Shown piece after piece: positions 7,335-15,702 of a stretch of DNA of 64,000 nt; the first letter of the stretch is position 1, and every line of letters begins with the position of its first letter. This DNA comes from Microbacterium sp. HD4P20. GTDB lineage: Bacteria > Actinomycetota > Actinomycetes > Actinomycetales > Microbacteriaceae. Location: assembly GCF_019449275.2 (NCBI RefSeq), contig NZ_JAHZQZ020000014.1, positions 310,001-374,000 on the forward strand. The letters run 5' to 3'. The notes under the pieces were generated by a model. The model had not been told where the DNA came from, ran no database searches, and saw nothing but the letters and a program-made list of their open reading frames with translations. The position numbers and the translations under genes are program-made.

Positions 7335-10064
7335 TCAGCTCTCGCCGCCGGCGTTCCCGCTCGTTCCCGCGGTCACATCGTGTAGACGGTACTTCTCGAT
7401 GGCCTGTGCCGCCAGACCACGGTCGACGACGCCGTCCGCGGCGAGTGCCTGGAGCGTGCGCACGACGATCGACGGTCCGTCGATCTTGAAGAATCGACGT
7501 GCCGCGGGACGCGTGTCCGAGAACCCGAAGCCGTCGGCCCCGAGCGTTGCGAAGCGGTGCTCCACCCAGGGCCGGATCTGGTCCTGCACCGCGTGCATGA
7601 AGTCGCTCACCGCGACGACCGGTCCCGGGGTGTCCTTCAGCTTCTGCGTGATGTACGCGGTCTTCGGCTCGGAATCCGGGTGCAAGAAGTTGTGCTCGTC
7701 GGCGGCGAGGCCGTCACGACGCAACTCGGTCCACGACGTGACCGACCACACGTCGGCCTGCACGCCCCAGTCGTCCCGAAGCAGCTGCTGGGCCTCGAGC
7801 GCCCACGGCACGCCCACGCCGGACGCGAGGAGCTGGGCACGCGGTCCGTCTCCCACGGGGGACGAGATGCGGTGGATGCCGCGGACGATGCCGTCCACGT
7901 CCACGTCCTCGGGCTCGGCGGGCTGAACGAGCGGCTCGTTGTACACCGTCAGGTAGTACATGACATTGGGGTCGGGATGGTTCCCGCCGTACATGCGCTC
8001 GATGCCGGCGCGCACGATGTGCGCGATCTCGTAGCCGTATGCCGGGTCGTACGACAGCGTGGCCGGATTCGTCGAGGCGAGAAGGTGGGAGTGGCCGTCG
8101 GCGTGCTGCAGGCCCTCGCCGGTCAGCGTGGTGCGGCCTGCGGTCGCGCCGATGATGAAGCCACGCGCCATCTGGTCGCCCGCCGCCCACTGCGCGTCGC
8201 CGGTCCGCTGGAAGCCGAACATCGAGTAGAAGACGTACACCGGGATGAGCGGCTCGCCGTGCGTCGAGTACGACGTGCCTGTGGCGGTGAATGCCGCGAC
8301 GGCACCCGCCTCGTTGATGCCGACGTGCAGGATCTGCCCCTGCGGGCTCTCCTTGTACGCCAGGAGCAGCTCGCGGTCGACCGAGGTGTAGTTCTGGCCG
8401 TGGGGGTTGTAGATCTTCGCCGTCGGGAAGTAGGCGTCCATGCCGAACGTCCGCGCTTCGTCGGGAATGATGGGCACGATGCGGTGCCCGAAGTCCTTGG
8501 CGCGCAACAGGTCTTTGAGCAGCCGCACGAAGGCCATCGTGGTGGCGATCTCCTGCGTGCCCGAGCCCTTCTTCGGAAGCGCGTACGCCTCGTCTCCCGG
8601 CAGCTGAAGCCCCACGTGATGCGAACGGCGCTCCGGCAGGAACCCGCCGAGCTCGCGTCGACGATCGAGCATGTACTGGATGGTCTCGTCTTGCGCGCCG
8701 GGGTTGTAGTACGGCGGTTCGTACGGGTTCCGGTCGAGCTGCTCATCCGTGATCGGAATCCGCATCGAGTCGCGGAAGTACTTGAGATCCTGCAGCGTCA
8801 TCTTCTTCATCTGATGGGTCGCGTTGCGGCCCTCGAAGTGGTGGCCGAGACCATAGCCCTTGATCGTCTTGGCAAGGATGACGGTGGGCTGGCCCTTGTG
8901 CTCGCTCGCGGCCTTGTATGCGGCGTAGACCTTGCGGTAGTCCAGACCCCCACGGCGCAGGTTGCCCCAGATGTCCTCGTCGGACCAGTCCTTCACGAGC
9001 GCGGCGGTGCGCTCGTCGCGTCCGAAGAAGTGCTCGCGGATGAAGGCGCCGTCCTCGGCCCGATAGGTCTGGAAGTCGCCGTCGGGTGTCGTGTTCATGA
9101 GGTGCACGAGGGCCCCGTCGACATCCTTCGACAGCAGCTCGTCCCACCCGCTGCCCCAGACGACCTTGATGACGTTCCAGCCGGCTCCGCGGAAGAAGCT
9201 CTCGAGCTCCTGGATGATCTTGCCGTTGCCGCGGACCGGACCGTCGAGGCGCTGCAGATTGCAGTTGACGACGAAGGTCAGGTTGTCCAGGCCTTCGTTG
9301 GCGGCGACCTGAAGCTGCCCACGACTCTCGACCTCGTCCATCTCCCCGTCGCCGAGGAAGGCCCACACCCGGGAGCTCGAGAGGTCCTTGATCCCGCGGT
9401 TGGTGAGGTACTTGTTGGTCATCGCCTGGTAGATCGCGTTGATCGGGCCGAGCCCCATCGACACGGTCGGGAACTGCCAGTACTCGGGCATCAGACGCGG
9501 GTGCGGGTACGACGGCAGACCCTCAGGTGCCTTCGACTTCTCCTGACGGAAACCGTCGAGCTGCGCTTCGCTGAGACGTCCTTCGAGGAAGGAACGTGCG
9601 TAGATGCCGGGGGAGGCATGCCCCTGGATGAAGATCTGGTCGCCACCGTTGGGGTCGTCGAGCCCGCGGAAGAAGTGATTGAAGCCGACTTCGTACAGTG
9701 ACGCCGATGAGGCGTAGGTGGAGATGTGGCCGCCGACCCCGATGCCCGGACGCTGTGCCCGATGCACCGTGACGGCGGCGTTCCACCGGATCCAGCGGCG
9801 GTAACGTCGCTCGAGTTCTTCGTCACCGGGGAACTCGGGCTCGTTGTCGGGCGCGATGGTGTTGATGTAGTCGGTGGTGGGAACCTGCGGCACGTTCAGC
9901 TGCAGCTCATGCGAGGTCTGCAGCAGGCTGAGCATGATCTCGCGGCCGCGGCCGTGGCCCTTGGCCTGCACGAGCTGCTGGAGTGACTCTCGCCACTCAG
10001 AGGTCTCATCGGGATCGCTGTCGAGGGGTTCCTGCGAGTACGGATCCTGATCGTTGACAGTCAC
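7335..10064 (-). CDS. aceE: Pyruvate dehydrogenase E1 component, homodimeric type
   Basis: Thiamine-diphosphate-dependent decarboxylation of pyruvate within the pyruvate dehydrogenase complex. At about 909 residues it has the single-chain E1 length. The TPP motif appears as [13 protein letters not shown]...NLTFVVNCN, and the E1 signatures HGHAS-type PGIYARSF and [11 protein letters not shown] are present. The frame is open 25 codons further upstream, but GTG at 10064 with GAAAGG in front gives the conserved N-terminus ([10 protein letters not shown]), so I chose it. It is followed at 8 bp by the fasR-like gene. The link of acetyl-CoA production with fatty-acid synthesis genes recurs in related Actinobacteria. 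Confidence 0.93.
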   Translation of the reverse strand: MTVNDQDPYSQEPLDSDPDETSEWRESLQQLVQAKGHGRGREIMLSLLQTSHELQLNVPQVPTTDYINTIAPDNEPEFPGDEELERRYRRWIRWNAAVTVHRAQRPGIGVGGHISTYASSASLYEVGFNHFFRGLDDPNGGDQIFIQGHASPGIYARSFLEGRLSEAQLDGFRQEKSKAPEGLPSYPHPRLMPEYWQFPTVSMGLGPINAIYQAMTNKYLTNRGIKDLSSSRVWAFLGDGEMDEVESRGQLQVAANEGLDNLTFVVNCNLQRLDGPVRGNGKIIQELESFFRGAGWNVIKVVWGSGWDELLSKDVDGALVHLMNTTPDGDFQTYRAEDGAFIREHFFGRDERTAALVKDWSDEDIWGNLRRGGLDYRKVYAAYKAASEHKGQPTVILAKTIKGYGLGHHFEGRNATHQMKKMTLQDLKYFRDSMRIPITDEQLDRNPYEPPYYNPGAQDETIQYMLDRRRELGGFLPERRSHHVGLQLPGDEAYALPKKGSGTQEIATTMAFVRLLKDLLRAKDFGHRIVPIIPDEARTFGMDAYFPTAKIYNPHGQNYTSVDRELLLAYKESPQGQILHVGINEAGAVAAFTATGTSYSTHGEPLIPVYVFYSMFGFQRTGDAQWAAGDQMARGFIIGATAGRTTLTGEGLQHADGHSHLLASTNPATLSYDPAYGYEIAHIVRAGIERMYGGNHPDPNVMYYLTVYNEPLVQPAEPEDVDVDGIVRGIHRISSPVGDGPRAQLLASGVGVPWALEAQQLLRDDWGVQADVWSVTSWTELRRDGLAADEHNFLHPDSEPKTAYITQKLKDTPGPVVAVSDFMHAVQDQIRPWVEHRFATLGADGFGFSDTRPAARRFFKIDGPSIVVRTLQALAADGVVDRGLAAQAIEKYRLHDVTAGTSGNAGGES

Positions 10065-10190
10065 AGATGACCTTTCGTCGTCTGGCAGATCGTGCCAGGT
10101 AATCGCTACCGTGCGGCGCAGGCTTTGTCTGCCGTGCACAACGCACCATCTGCCAGCCTACCGAGTTCGAGGGGCGACGGACGCACCTCG

Positions 10191-10196
10191 TAGACT
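10191..10196 (+). promoter_or_regulatory. -10 element of the tRNA-Val(TAC) transcript
   Basis: TAGACT ends 9 bp before the first base of the mature tRNA, the expected position for a transcript starting just ahead of it. No clear TTGACA -35 is seen. Confidence 0.5.
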
Positions 10197-10205
10197 GGGT
10201 TACGA

Positions 10206-10278
10206 GGGCCTTTAGCTCAGCTGGTAGAGCGCCACGTTTACACCGTGGATGTCGTCGGTTCGATCCCGGCAGGGCCCA
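10206..10278 (+). tRNA. tRNA-Val (anticodon TAC)
   Basis: A 73-nt cloverleaf. The acceptor GGGCCTT pairs with AGGGCCC, the D arm is AGCTCAGCTGGTAGAGC, the anticodon stem CCACG/CGTGG carries loop TTTACAC, and the T loop is TTCGATC. Discriminator A at 10278; CCA is not encoded. The next gene starts only two bases later. Confidence 0.95.
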
Positions 10279-10279
10279 C

Positions 10280-11011
10280 GTGAATGCCAGCCCCGCCGAC
10301 CAGCGCCGCCTCATCGACCTCGCGCAGCTCGACGCTCGCATCGGTCAGGCGGACAACGCCCGCAAGAACCCGCCGCAGGCAGCTCGCGTGCAGGAGCTGC
10401 TGGCGCGTCGTCAGCAGCTCGCGCAAGAGTTGAGCGTGCGCCTCGGAGCGCGCGACGACCTGCGCACCGAGCTGTCGCGGATCGAGTCCGACGTCGCCGT
10501 CGTGGACGCGCGCGCCGCTCGCGATACCGAGCGGCTCGCCGCGTCGAGCAACTCCAAGGAGGTGCAGGGGTTCCAGAGCGAACTCGAGGCCCTTGCCCGC
10601 CGCAAGAGCGACCTCGAGGACGCGGAGCTCGCGGTCATGGAGCGCCTCGAGGAGGCCGACGCCGCCGTCGCCGAGCAGGAGGCGCTGATCGCGGCGACGA
10701 ACGCCGAAGGTGCCGATCTGAGCGCAGACGGCAAGCGAGCCGTCGCCGAGGCCAATGCCGTCTTCGAAGCGGCGACGCGCGACCGAGCAGCCGTGGCGGG
10801 CGCGGTGCCGGCCGACCTCCTCGCACTGTACGAGAAGCTCGTGGTGCGGACCCCGGGCGCTGCGCTGCTGCGACGGCGCACGTGCGAGGGCTGCAACATG
10901 GTGCTGTCCGGAAGCGACCTCAACACGCTGCGCCATGCGGCGGACGATGCCGTCGTGACATGTCCCGAATGCGGCTGCATCCTCGTCCGGGATGAGGAGT
11001 CCGGTCTGTGA
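10280..11011 (+). CDS. Coiled-coil protein with C4 zinc ribbon
   Basis: 243 residues. Residues ~10-180 form a long heptad-rich helical hairpin (charged, Ala/Leu/Glu-rich). The C-terminus holds a zinc ribbon with two cysteine pairs, CEGC and CPEC, about 30 residues apart. This is the CT398-type family found across bacteria, of uncertain function (possibly nucleic-acid or complex scaffolding). The start is GTG at 10280, giving MNASPADQRRLIDLAQLD; any ribosome site would lie inside the tRNA. It is followed at 6 bp by the polymerase gene, so the three genes tRNA-ribbon-polymerase look like one transcript. Confidence 0.8.
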   Translation: MNASPADQRRLIDLAQLDARIGQADNARKNPPQAARVQELLARRQQLAQELSVRLGARDDLRTELSRIESDVAVVDARAARDTERLAASSNSKEVQGFQSELEALARRKSDLEDAELAVMERLEEADAAVAEQEALIAATNAEGADLSADGKRAVAEANAVFEAATRDRAAVAGAVPADLLALYEKLVVRTPGAALLRRRTCEGCNMVLSGSDLNTLRHAADDAVVTCPECGCILVRDEESGL

Positions 11012-11017
11012 CACACC

Positions 11018-12748
11018 GTGGGCGCCGCTGACCCGCCCGCCTGGATCGTCCTCGGGCGCAGCGGCGACGGTGTGGTCGCCGTGGAGCTGGATCAGTCCGG
11101 TGACGAGCGTGATCGGCACCGCCTTCCGGCATCCGGGCTCGCGGAGTGGGTCGCCGACGAGGAATCCTCGTGGTCTCCCCGGTGGGTCTGGAACGACACA
11201 CCACCGTGGTATGGCGGCCTCCTCGCTCGGGGCGTACGCGTGGGCCGCTGCCACGATCTGCGTCTCAGTCACGCGATTCTCCGCGGATCCGCGCTCGTGA
11301 GCCCGGATGCGGCGGTGCGCAGCGCGGTCGGCTGGGATGCCTCGCCGTACGTCGAGCCGGACCCCGAGGCCCCCGGACTGTTCGACCTCGAGGACGCCAA
11401 ACCCCCAGCCGGGACTCCCGTGGATGTGGATGCCGCACTCGCGGAGTTCGCGAGCCAGCGCGAGGCCATCGCGGAGAGCACCGATCCGGGACGGCTCCGG
11501 CTTCTCACGGCAGCCGAATCGGCGGGAGCGCTGATCGCCGTGGAATTGCGCGCTGCCGGGCTGCCGTGGGACGCCGCCGAGCACGACCGAATCCTGACCG
11601 AGACGTTGGGGGAGCGTCGCACCGGCGGCGCTCAGCCGGCACTTCTGGCGGCAGCCGCCGCGCGCGTCCGCGAGGCGCTCGGCGATCCGGCGGTGAGCCT
11701 CGACTCGCAGCCGAAGCTGCTGCGCGCGCTTCACCGCGTCGGCGTCCTCGTGGATTCCACGAGCCGGTGGGAGCTGGCCGAGCAGCGGCATCCCGTCATC
11801 CAGCCGCTCTTGGAGTACAAGAAGCTCTCGAGACTGCTCTCGGCCAACGGCTGGGCGTGGCTCGACGAATGGGTGCACGATGGCCGCTTCCGTCCGGTCT
11901 ATGTGCCTGGCGGTGTCGTGACCGGGCGGTGGGCGTCTTCCGGCGGCGGCGCATTGCAGCTGCCGCGTCAGCTGCGCGAGGCGGTCCGCGCCGATCCGGG
12001 CTGGAGCCTCGTGGTCGCCGATGTCGCCCAGCTCGAGCCACGTGTGCTGGCGGCGATGTCGGGCGACCATGCCCTCGCCGCGGCGGCGCGTGGTCGCGAT
12101 TTGTACGCCGGCATCGTCGACAGCGGAGCCGTCGCGACGCGCCAGGAGGCGAAGATCGCACTCCTGGGCGCCATGTACGGAGCGACGACGGGAGAGTCGG
12201 GCCGCCTCGTGCCGAGGTTGCGGCGAACGTACCCGCGTGCCATGAGCCTGGTCGACGACGCCGCGAGGATCGGCGAGGACGGCGGGCTGGTCTCGACGTG
12301 GCTCGGTCGCACGACCGCGCTGCCCTCGGCCGAGTGGTCTGTCATGCAGTCACAGGCGACACAGGTCGAGGCATCCGGCGCCGACGAGACGCGCGCACGC
12401 CGATCGGCCCGTGATCGCGGCAGATTCACGCGCAACTTCATCGTCCAGGGCACGGCGGCCGAGTGGGCCCTGGCGTGGCTTGCCGATCTGCGGGCCCGGC
12501 TCGCTGCGCTGCCGGCCGTTCCTCTCGCAGATGCAGCGCCCCGCTCCGGTCCGGTCTTCGCTCGACAGGCGCACCTTGCCTTCTTCCTCCACGACGAGGT
12601 CATCGTCCATGCCCCGCAGGAACAGGCTGAGGCCGCTGCGCAGGCGGTGACCGATGCCGCCGCCACAGCCGGCAGGATCCTGTTCGGTGAGTTCCCCATC
12701 GACTTCCCGCTGGACGTGCGCGTCGCCGACACCGCACTCAAGGCGTGA
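11018..12748 (+). CDS. PolA-like DNA polymerase (bifunctional 3'-5' exonuclease/polymerase family)
   Basis: A 576-residue family A polymerase. Motif A is seen as VVADVAQLEPRVLAAMSGD, motif B as RQEAKIALLGAMYG with the O-helix lysine, and motif C as FLHDEVIVH. The N-terminal ~150 residues occupy the place of the exonuclease domain but lack the DIET-type acidic motif, so proofreading is doubtful. There is no 5' nuclease domain, and the protein is much shorter than DNA polymerase I (about 880 residues); a separate polA must be elsewhere. The start is GTG at 11018. This class is an accessory polymerase in Actinobacteria, likely in repair; the role is inferred. Confidence 0.85.
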   Translation: MGAADPPAWIVLGRSGDGVVAVELDQSGDERDRHRLPASGLAEWVADEESSWSPRWVWNDTPPWYGGLLARGVRVGRCHDLRLSHAILRGSALVSPDAAVRSAVGWDASPYVEPDPEAPGLFDLEDAKPPAGTPVDVDAALAEFASQREAIAESTDPGRLRLLTAAESAGALIAVELRAAGLPWDAAEHDRILTETLGERRTGGAQPALLAAAAARVREALGDPAVSLDSQPKLLRALHRVGVLVDSTSRWELAEQRHPVIQPLLEYKKLSRLLSANGWAWLDEWVHDGRFRPVYVPGGVVTGRWASSGGGALQLPRQLREAVRADPGWSLVVADVAQLEPRVLAAMSGDHALAAAARGRDLYAGIVDSGAVATRQEAKIALLGAMYGATTGESGRLVPRLRRTYPRAMSLVDDAARIGEDGGLVSTWLGRTTALPSAEWSVMQSQATQVEASGADETRARRSARDRGRFTRNFIVQGTAAEWALAWLADLRARLAALPAVPLADAAPRSGPVFARQAHLAFFLHDEVIVHAPQEQAEAAAQAVTDAAATAGRILFGEFPIDFPLDVRVADTALKA

Positions 12749-12792
12749 GGCGACGCAGTCCGTGGTCAGGGCGCGCCGGTAGACTCGACTGT

Positions 12793-13168
12793 GCGAATGG
12801 GTCGGCTGGACGGTCGCGTCGCGGGCGGTTCGCCGTCTCGCGCCGAGGAACGTCCGGGCTCCACAGGGCAGGGCGGTGGGTAACACCCACCCGGAGAGAT
12901 CCGCGAGACAGTGCCACAGAGAGCAGACCGCCGGGACATCCGTCCCGGTAAGGGTGAAAGGGTGGTGTAAGAGACCACCGGGGTCGTGGTGACACGATCC
13001 GCACGGCAAACCTCGCCCGGAGCAAGGCCAGACAGGGGATGACGACGCGGCCCGCCGAGTCCCCGGGTAGGCCGCTGGAGCGGCACGGCAACGTGTCGCC
13101 GAGAGAGATGACCGTCCACGGGGCTTCGGCCCCCGGACAGAACCCGGCGTACAGGCCGGCCCATTCGC
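12793..13168 (+). ncRNA. rnpB: RNase P RNA, bacterial class A
   Basis: 376 nt running from GCGAATGGGTCGGCTGG to GGCCGGCCCATTCGC, whose ends pair as helix P1. The conserved core is visible: GAGGAACGTCCGGGCTCC near the 5' end, GGGTAAGGGTGAAA-like P10/11 sequence (as GGTAAGGGTGAAAGGG) and the 3' core ACAGAACCCGGCGTACAGG. TAGACT at 12780-12785, 7 nt before the 5' end, is a good -10 element. The RNA cleaves the 5' leaders of tRNA precursors. Confidence 0.95.
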
Positions 13169-13191
13169 ACTCTCGTCCGAGGCCGCCCGAG

Positions 13192-13956
13192 TCAGTCCCG
13201 GGCGAGCGCGGCAGCCCCGATGATTCCCGCGTTGTTCCGATGCACGGCCGGCACGATCGGCGTCTTGAGGTCCAGCAGATGCAGGAACTTGTCAGCGTGC
13301 TTGGACACCCCGCCGCCCACGACGAAGAGATCCGGGCTGAACAGGAACTCGATGTGGCTGTAGTACCACTGCAGGCGCTGCGCCCATTCCTCCCACGTGA
13401 GCTCGTCTCGCTCCATCGCGGAGTAGGCCGCGTACGCCTCAGCATCCTTCCCGTGCTTGGCCCGCTGCACGTGACCCAGCTCGGAGTTGGGGACCAGCAC
13501 GCCGTTGTACAGCAACGCCGACCCGATGCCGGTACCGAGCGTCGTCAGGATCGTGAGCCCTCGCTGGTCCTTGGCGGCGCCGTAGCGCATCTCGGCGACT
13601 CCGGCGACGTCGGCGTCGTTCGCGAAGTGGATGTCGCGTCCCAAGCCCTTCTCGAAGAACTTCTCGGCCTCGAAGTCGATCCACTTCTCCGACACGTTGG
13701 CTGCCGACAGCGTCATGCCGTTCTTCACGATGGCGGGAAAGGCCACCCCCAGCGGCACCGTCTCGTCGTCCGCGACGCCCAAGGTCGAGAGCACCTCGGT
13801 GACCGCCGCCAGCACGTCGGGCGGCTGGGCGCCCTCGGGCGTGGCGACCTTGACGCGATCGCTGATCAGCTCGCCGCGGTCAAGATCCACGATCCCCGCT
13901 TTGATGCCCGTGCCGCCGATGTCCACGCCCACGGCGCGCGTCGCGAGTGATGCCAT
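13192..13956 (-). CDS. ppgK: Polyphosphate glucokinase
   Basis: Phosphorylates glucose with polyphosphate (and usually ATP). This 254-residue ROK-fold kinase has the phosphate loop GVDIGGTGIKAG at residues ~10-21, the sugar-binding catalytic region FANDADVAGVAE and the second glycine motif TLGTGIGSALL, followed by NSELGHV. Its length matches actinobacterial PpgK. It ends 23 bp from the 3' end of rnpB, which runs towards it. No operon partners. Confidence 0.9.
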   Translation of the reverse strand: MASLATRAVGVDIGGTGIKAGIVDLDRGELISDRVKVATPEGAQPPDVLAAVTEVLSTLGVADDETVPLGVAFPAIVKNGMTLSAANVSEKWIDFEAEKFFEKGLGRDIHFANDADVAGVAEMRYGAAKDQRGLTILTTLGTGIGSALLYNGVLVPNSELGHVQRAKHGKDAEAYAAYSAMERDELTWEEWAQRLQWYYSHIEFLFSPDLFVVGGGVSKHADKFLHLLDLKTPIVPAVHRNNAGIIGAAALARD

Positions 13957-14052
13957 GCCACCACCCTATCGAGGCGATCGCCCTACGAACCGTGGCCCGT
14001 TACTAGGATCGACCAGACAGAGCACCGCAAGCCGTGATGTGAGGAGCGCGCG

Positions 14053-14277
14053 ATGACCAGCGACAGCGAGAAGTACTGGTACAACCTCAAGACCGGCGAG
14101 GTCGAGAAGGGCTTCGAGTCGCCCGCGGTCGATCGTGCGGGGCCGTTCGAGACGCCGGAGGAAGCGGCACGGGCACCCGAGATCCTCCGTGAGCGCTCCC
14201 GCGCCTGGGCCGAGGAAGAGGCGCGTGACAATGACTGGGGGAGCGGCGTGTCGGGCGACGCGCGCGGCGACCAGTAG
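14053..14277 (+). CDS. Small conserved actinobacterial protein (SPOR-like annotation)
   Basis: 74 residues, acidic and hydrophilic, beginning with SEKYWYNLKTGEVEKGFESP and containing GPFETPEEAARAPEI, then an Arg/Glu-rich helix. Similar small proteins are usually listed in Actinobacteria as hypothetical or as SPOR-domain proteins. No membrane segment or catalytic motif is present. It lies 74 bp ahead of glnA2 on the same strand, possibly in the same transcript. Function unknown. Confidence 0.65.
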   Translation: MTSDSEKYWYNLKTGEVEKGFESPAVDRAGPFETPEEAARAPEILRERSRAWAEEEARDNDWGSGVSGDARGDQ

Positions 14278-14351
14278 TCTGGCATCGGCCGTGCGGCCAG
14301 CCCAGCGAGCCGTGCGGGCAGGCCAGCGCAGCGGGCGCCGGAGAGGATGCG

Positions 14352-15689
14352 ATGGACAAGCAGCGTGACTTCGTTCTGAGGACGATCGAGGAGCGGGGCG
14401 TGAAGTTCGTCCGCCTGTGGTTCACGGACGTCATCGGCACGCTCAAGTCGGTGGCGATCGCCCCTGCGGAGGTCGAGGGAGCCTTCGGCGAGGGCCTCGG
14501 CTTCGACGGCTCGGCGATCGAAGGGCTGACCCGCTCGTACGAGTCGGACTTGCTCGCCCATCCCGATCCGACGACGTTCCAGATCCTCCCCTGGCGGGGA
14601 GAGATCGACCCGACCGCGCGCATGTTCTGCGACATCACGACGCCGGACGGACAGCCCGCGGTGGCCGATCCGCGACACGTGCTCAAGCGCACGCTCGCTA
14701 AAGCGGCCGACGCCGGCTTCACCTTCTACACTCACCCCGAGATCGAGTTCTACCTGCTGAAGTCCTCGACGTTCGGCGCTGAGGGGCCCGAGCCCGTCGA
14801 TTCCGCCGGCTACTTCGACAACGTTCCGGGCGGCACCGCGCACGACTTCCGCCGGCGGTCGGTCCGGATGCTCGAGGATCTCGGCATCTCGGTCGAGTTC
14901 AGCCACCACGAGGGCGGACCGGGGCAGAACGAGATCGATCTGCGGTACGCCGATGCGCTGGCGACGGCCGACAACATCATGACGTTCCGCACCGTCGTGA
15001 AGGAGGTGGCGATCGAGCAGGGCGTGTATGCGACCTTCATGCCCAAGCCCCTCACAGGCAAGCCCGGCAGCGGCATGCACACGCACATGTCGCTCTTCGA
15101 GGGCGACGTCAACGCCTTCTACCAGGAGGGTGCGCAGTACCAGCTCTCGAAGGTGGGCCGTCAGTTCATCGCCGGCCTGCTGCGGCACGCCAACGAGATC
15201 TCGGCCGTGACGAACCAGTTCGTGAACTCGTACAAGCGGGTGTGGGGTGGCGACGAGGCACCGAGCTTCATCTGCTGGGGTCACAACAACCGCTCGGCGC
15301 TCGTGCGCGTTCCGCTGTACAAGCCGAACAAGGGCCAGTCGTCCCGCGTCGAGTACCGAGCGCTCGACTCCGCCGCCAACCCCTATCTGTCGTTCGCGCT
15401 CATGCTCGCGGCAGGTCTCAAGGGCATCGAGAACGAGTACGAGCTTCCGGCCGAGGCCGAGGACAACGTGTGGTCGTTGACGGATGCCGAGCGCCGGGCT
15501 CTGGGCTACGCACCGCTGCCGGCGAGCCTCGACCACGCGCTGGAGTACATGGAGGAGTCGGAACTGGTGGCCGAAACGCTCGGCGAGCAGGTCTTCAACT
15601 ACGTGCTGCTGAACAAGCGACGCGAGTGGCAGGAGTATCGCTCCCAGGTGACGCCCTTCGAGCTCAAGAGCAACCTCGAGATGCTCTGA
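14352..15689 (+). CDS. glnA2: Glutamine synthetase, GlnA2 type
   Basis: ATP-dependent amidation of glutamate. The 445 residues match mycobacterial GlnA2. Seen: FDGSAIEG, the metal and glutamate motifs (THPEIEFYL, KPLTGKPGSGMHTHMS) and the ATP-site arginines (NNRSALVRVP, RVEYRALDSAANPYL). Where the type I-beta enzyme carries the adenylylation tyrosine in a YELPPEEAK segment, this protein reads EDNVWSLTDAERR, so it should not be regulated by adenylylation even though glnE follows 13 bp downstream. In Mycobacterium the same three genes (glnA1, glnE, glnA2) are adjacent. No GlnR-type box is seen in front of this gene. Confidence 0.9.
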   Translation: MDKQRDFVLRTIEERGVKFVRLWFTDVIGTLKSVAIAPAEVEGAFGEGLGFDGSAIEGLTRSYESDLLAHPDPTTFQILPWRGEIDPTARMFCDITTPDGQPAVADPRHVLKRTLAKAADAGFTFYTHPEIEFYLLKSSTFGAEGPEPVDSAGYFDNVPGGTAHDFRRRSVRMLEDLGISVEFSHHEGGPGQNEIDLRYADALATADNIMTFRTVVKEVAIEQGVYATFMPKPLTGKPGSGMHTHMSLFEGDVNAFYQEGAQYQLSKVGRQFIAGLLRHANEISAVTNQFVNSYKRVWGGDEAPSFICWGHNNRSALVRVPLYKPNKGQSSRVEYRALDSAANPYLSFALMLAAGLKGIENEYELPAEAEDNVWSLTDAERRALGYAPLPASLDHALEYMEESELVAETLGEQVFNYVLLNKRREWQEYRSQVTPFELKSNLEML

Positions 15690-15702
15690 CGCCGGCCGAC
15701 GC

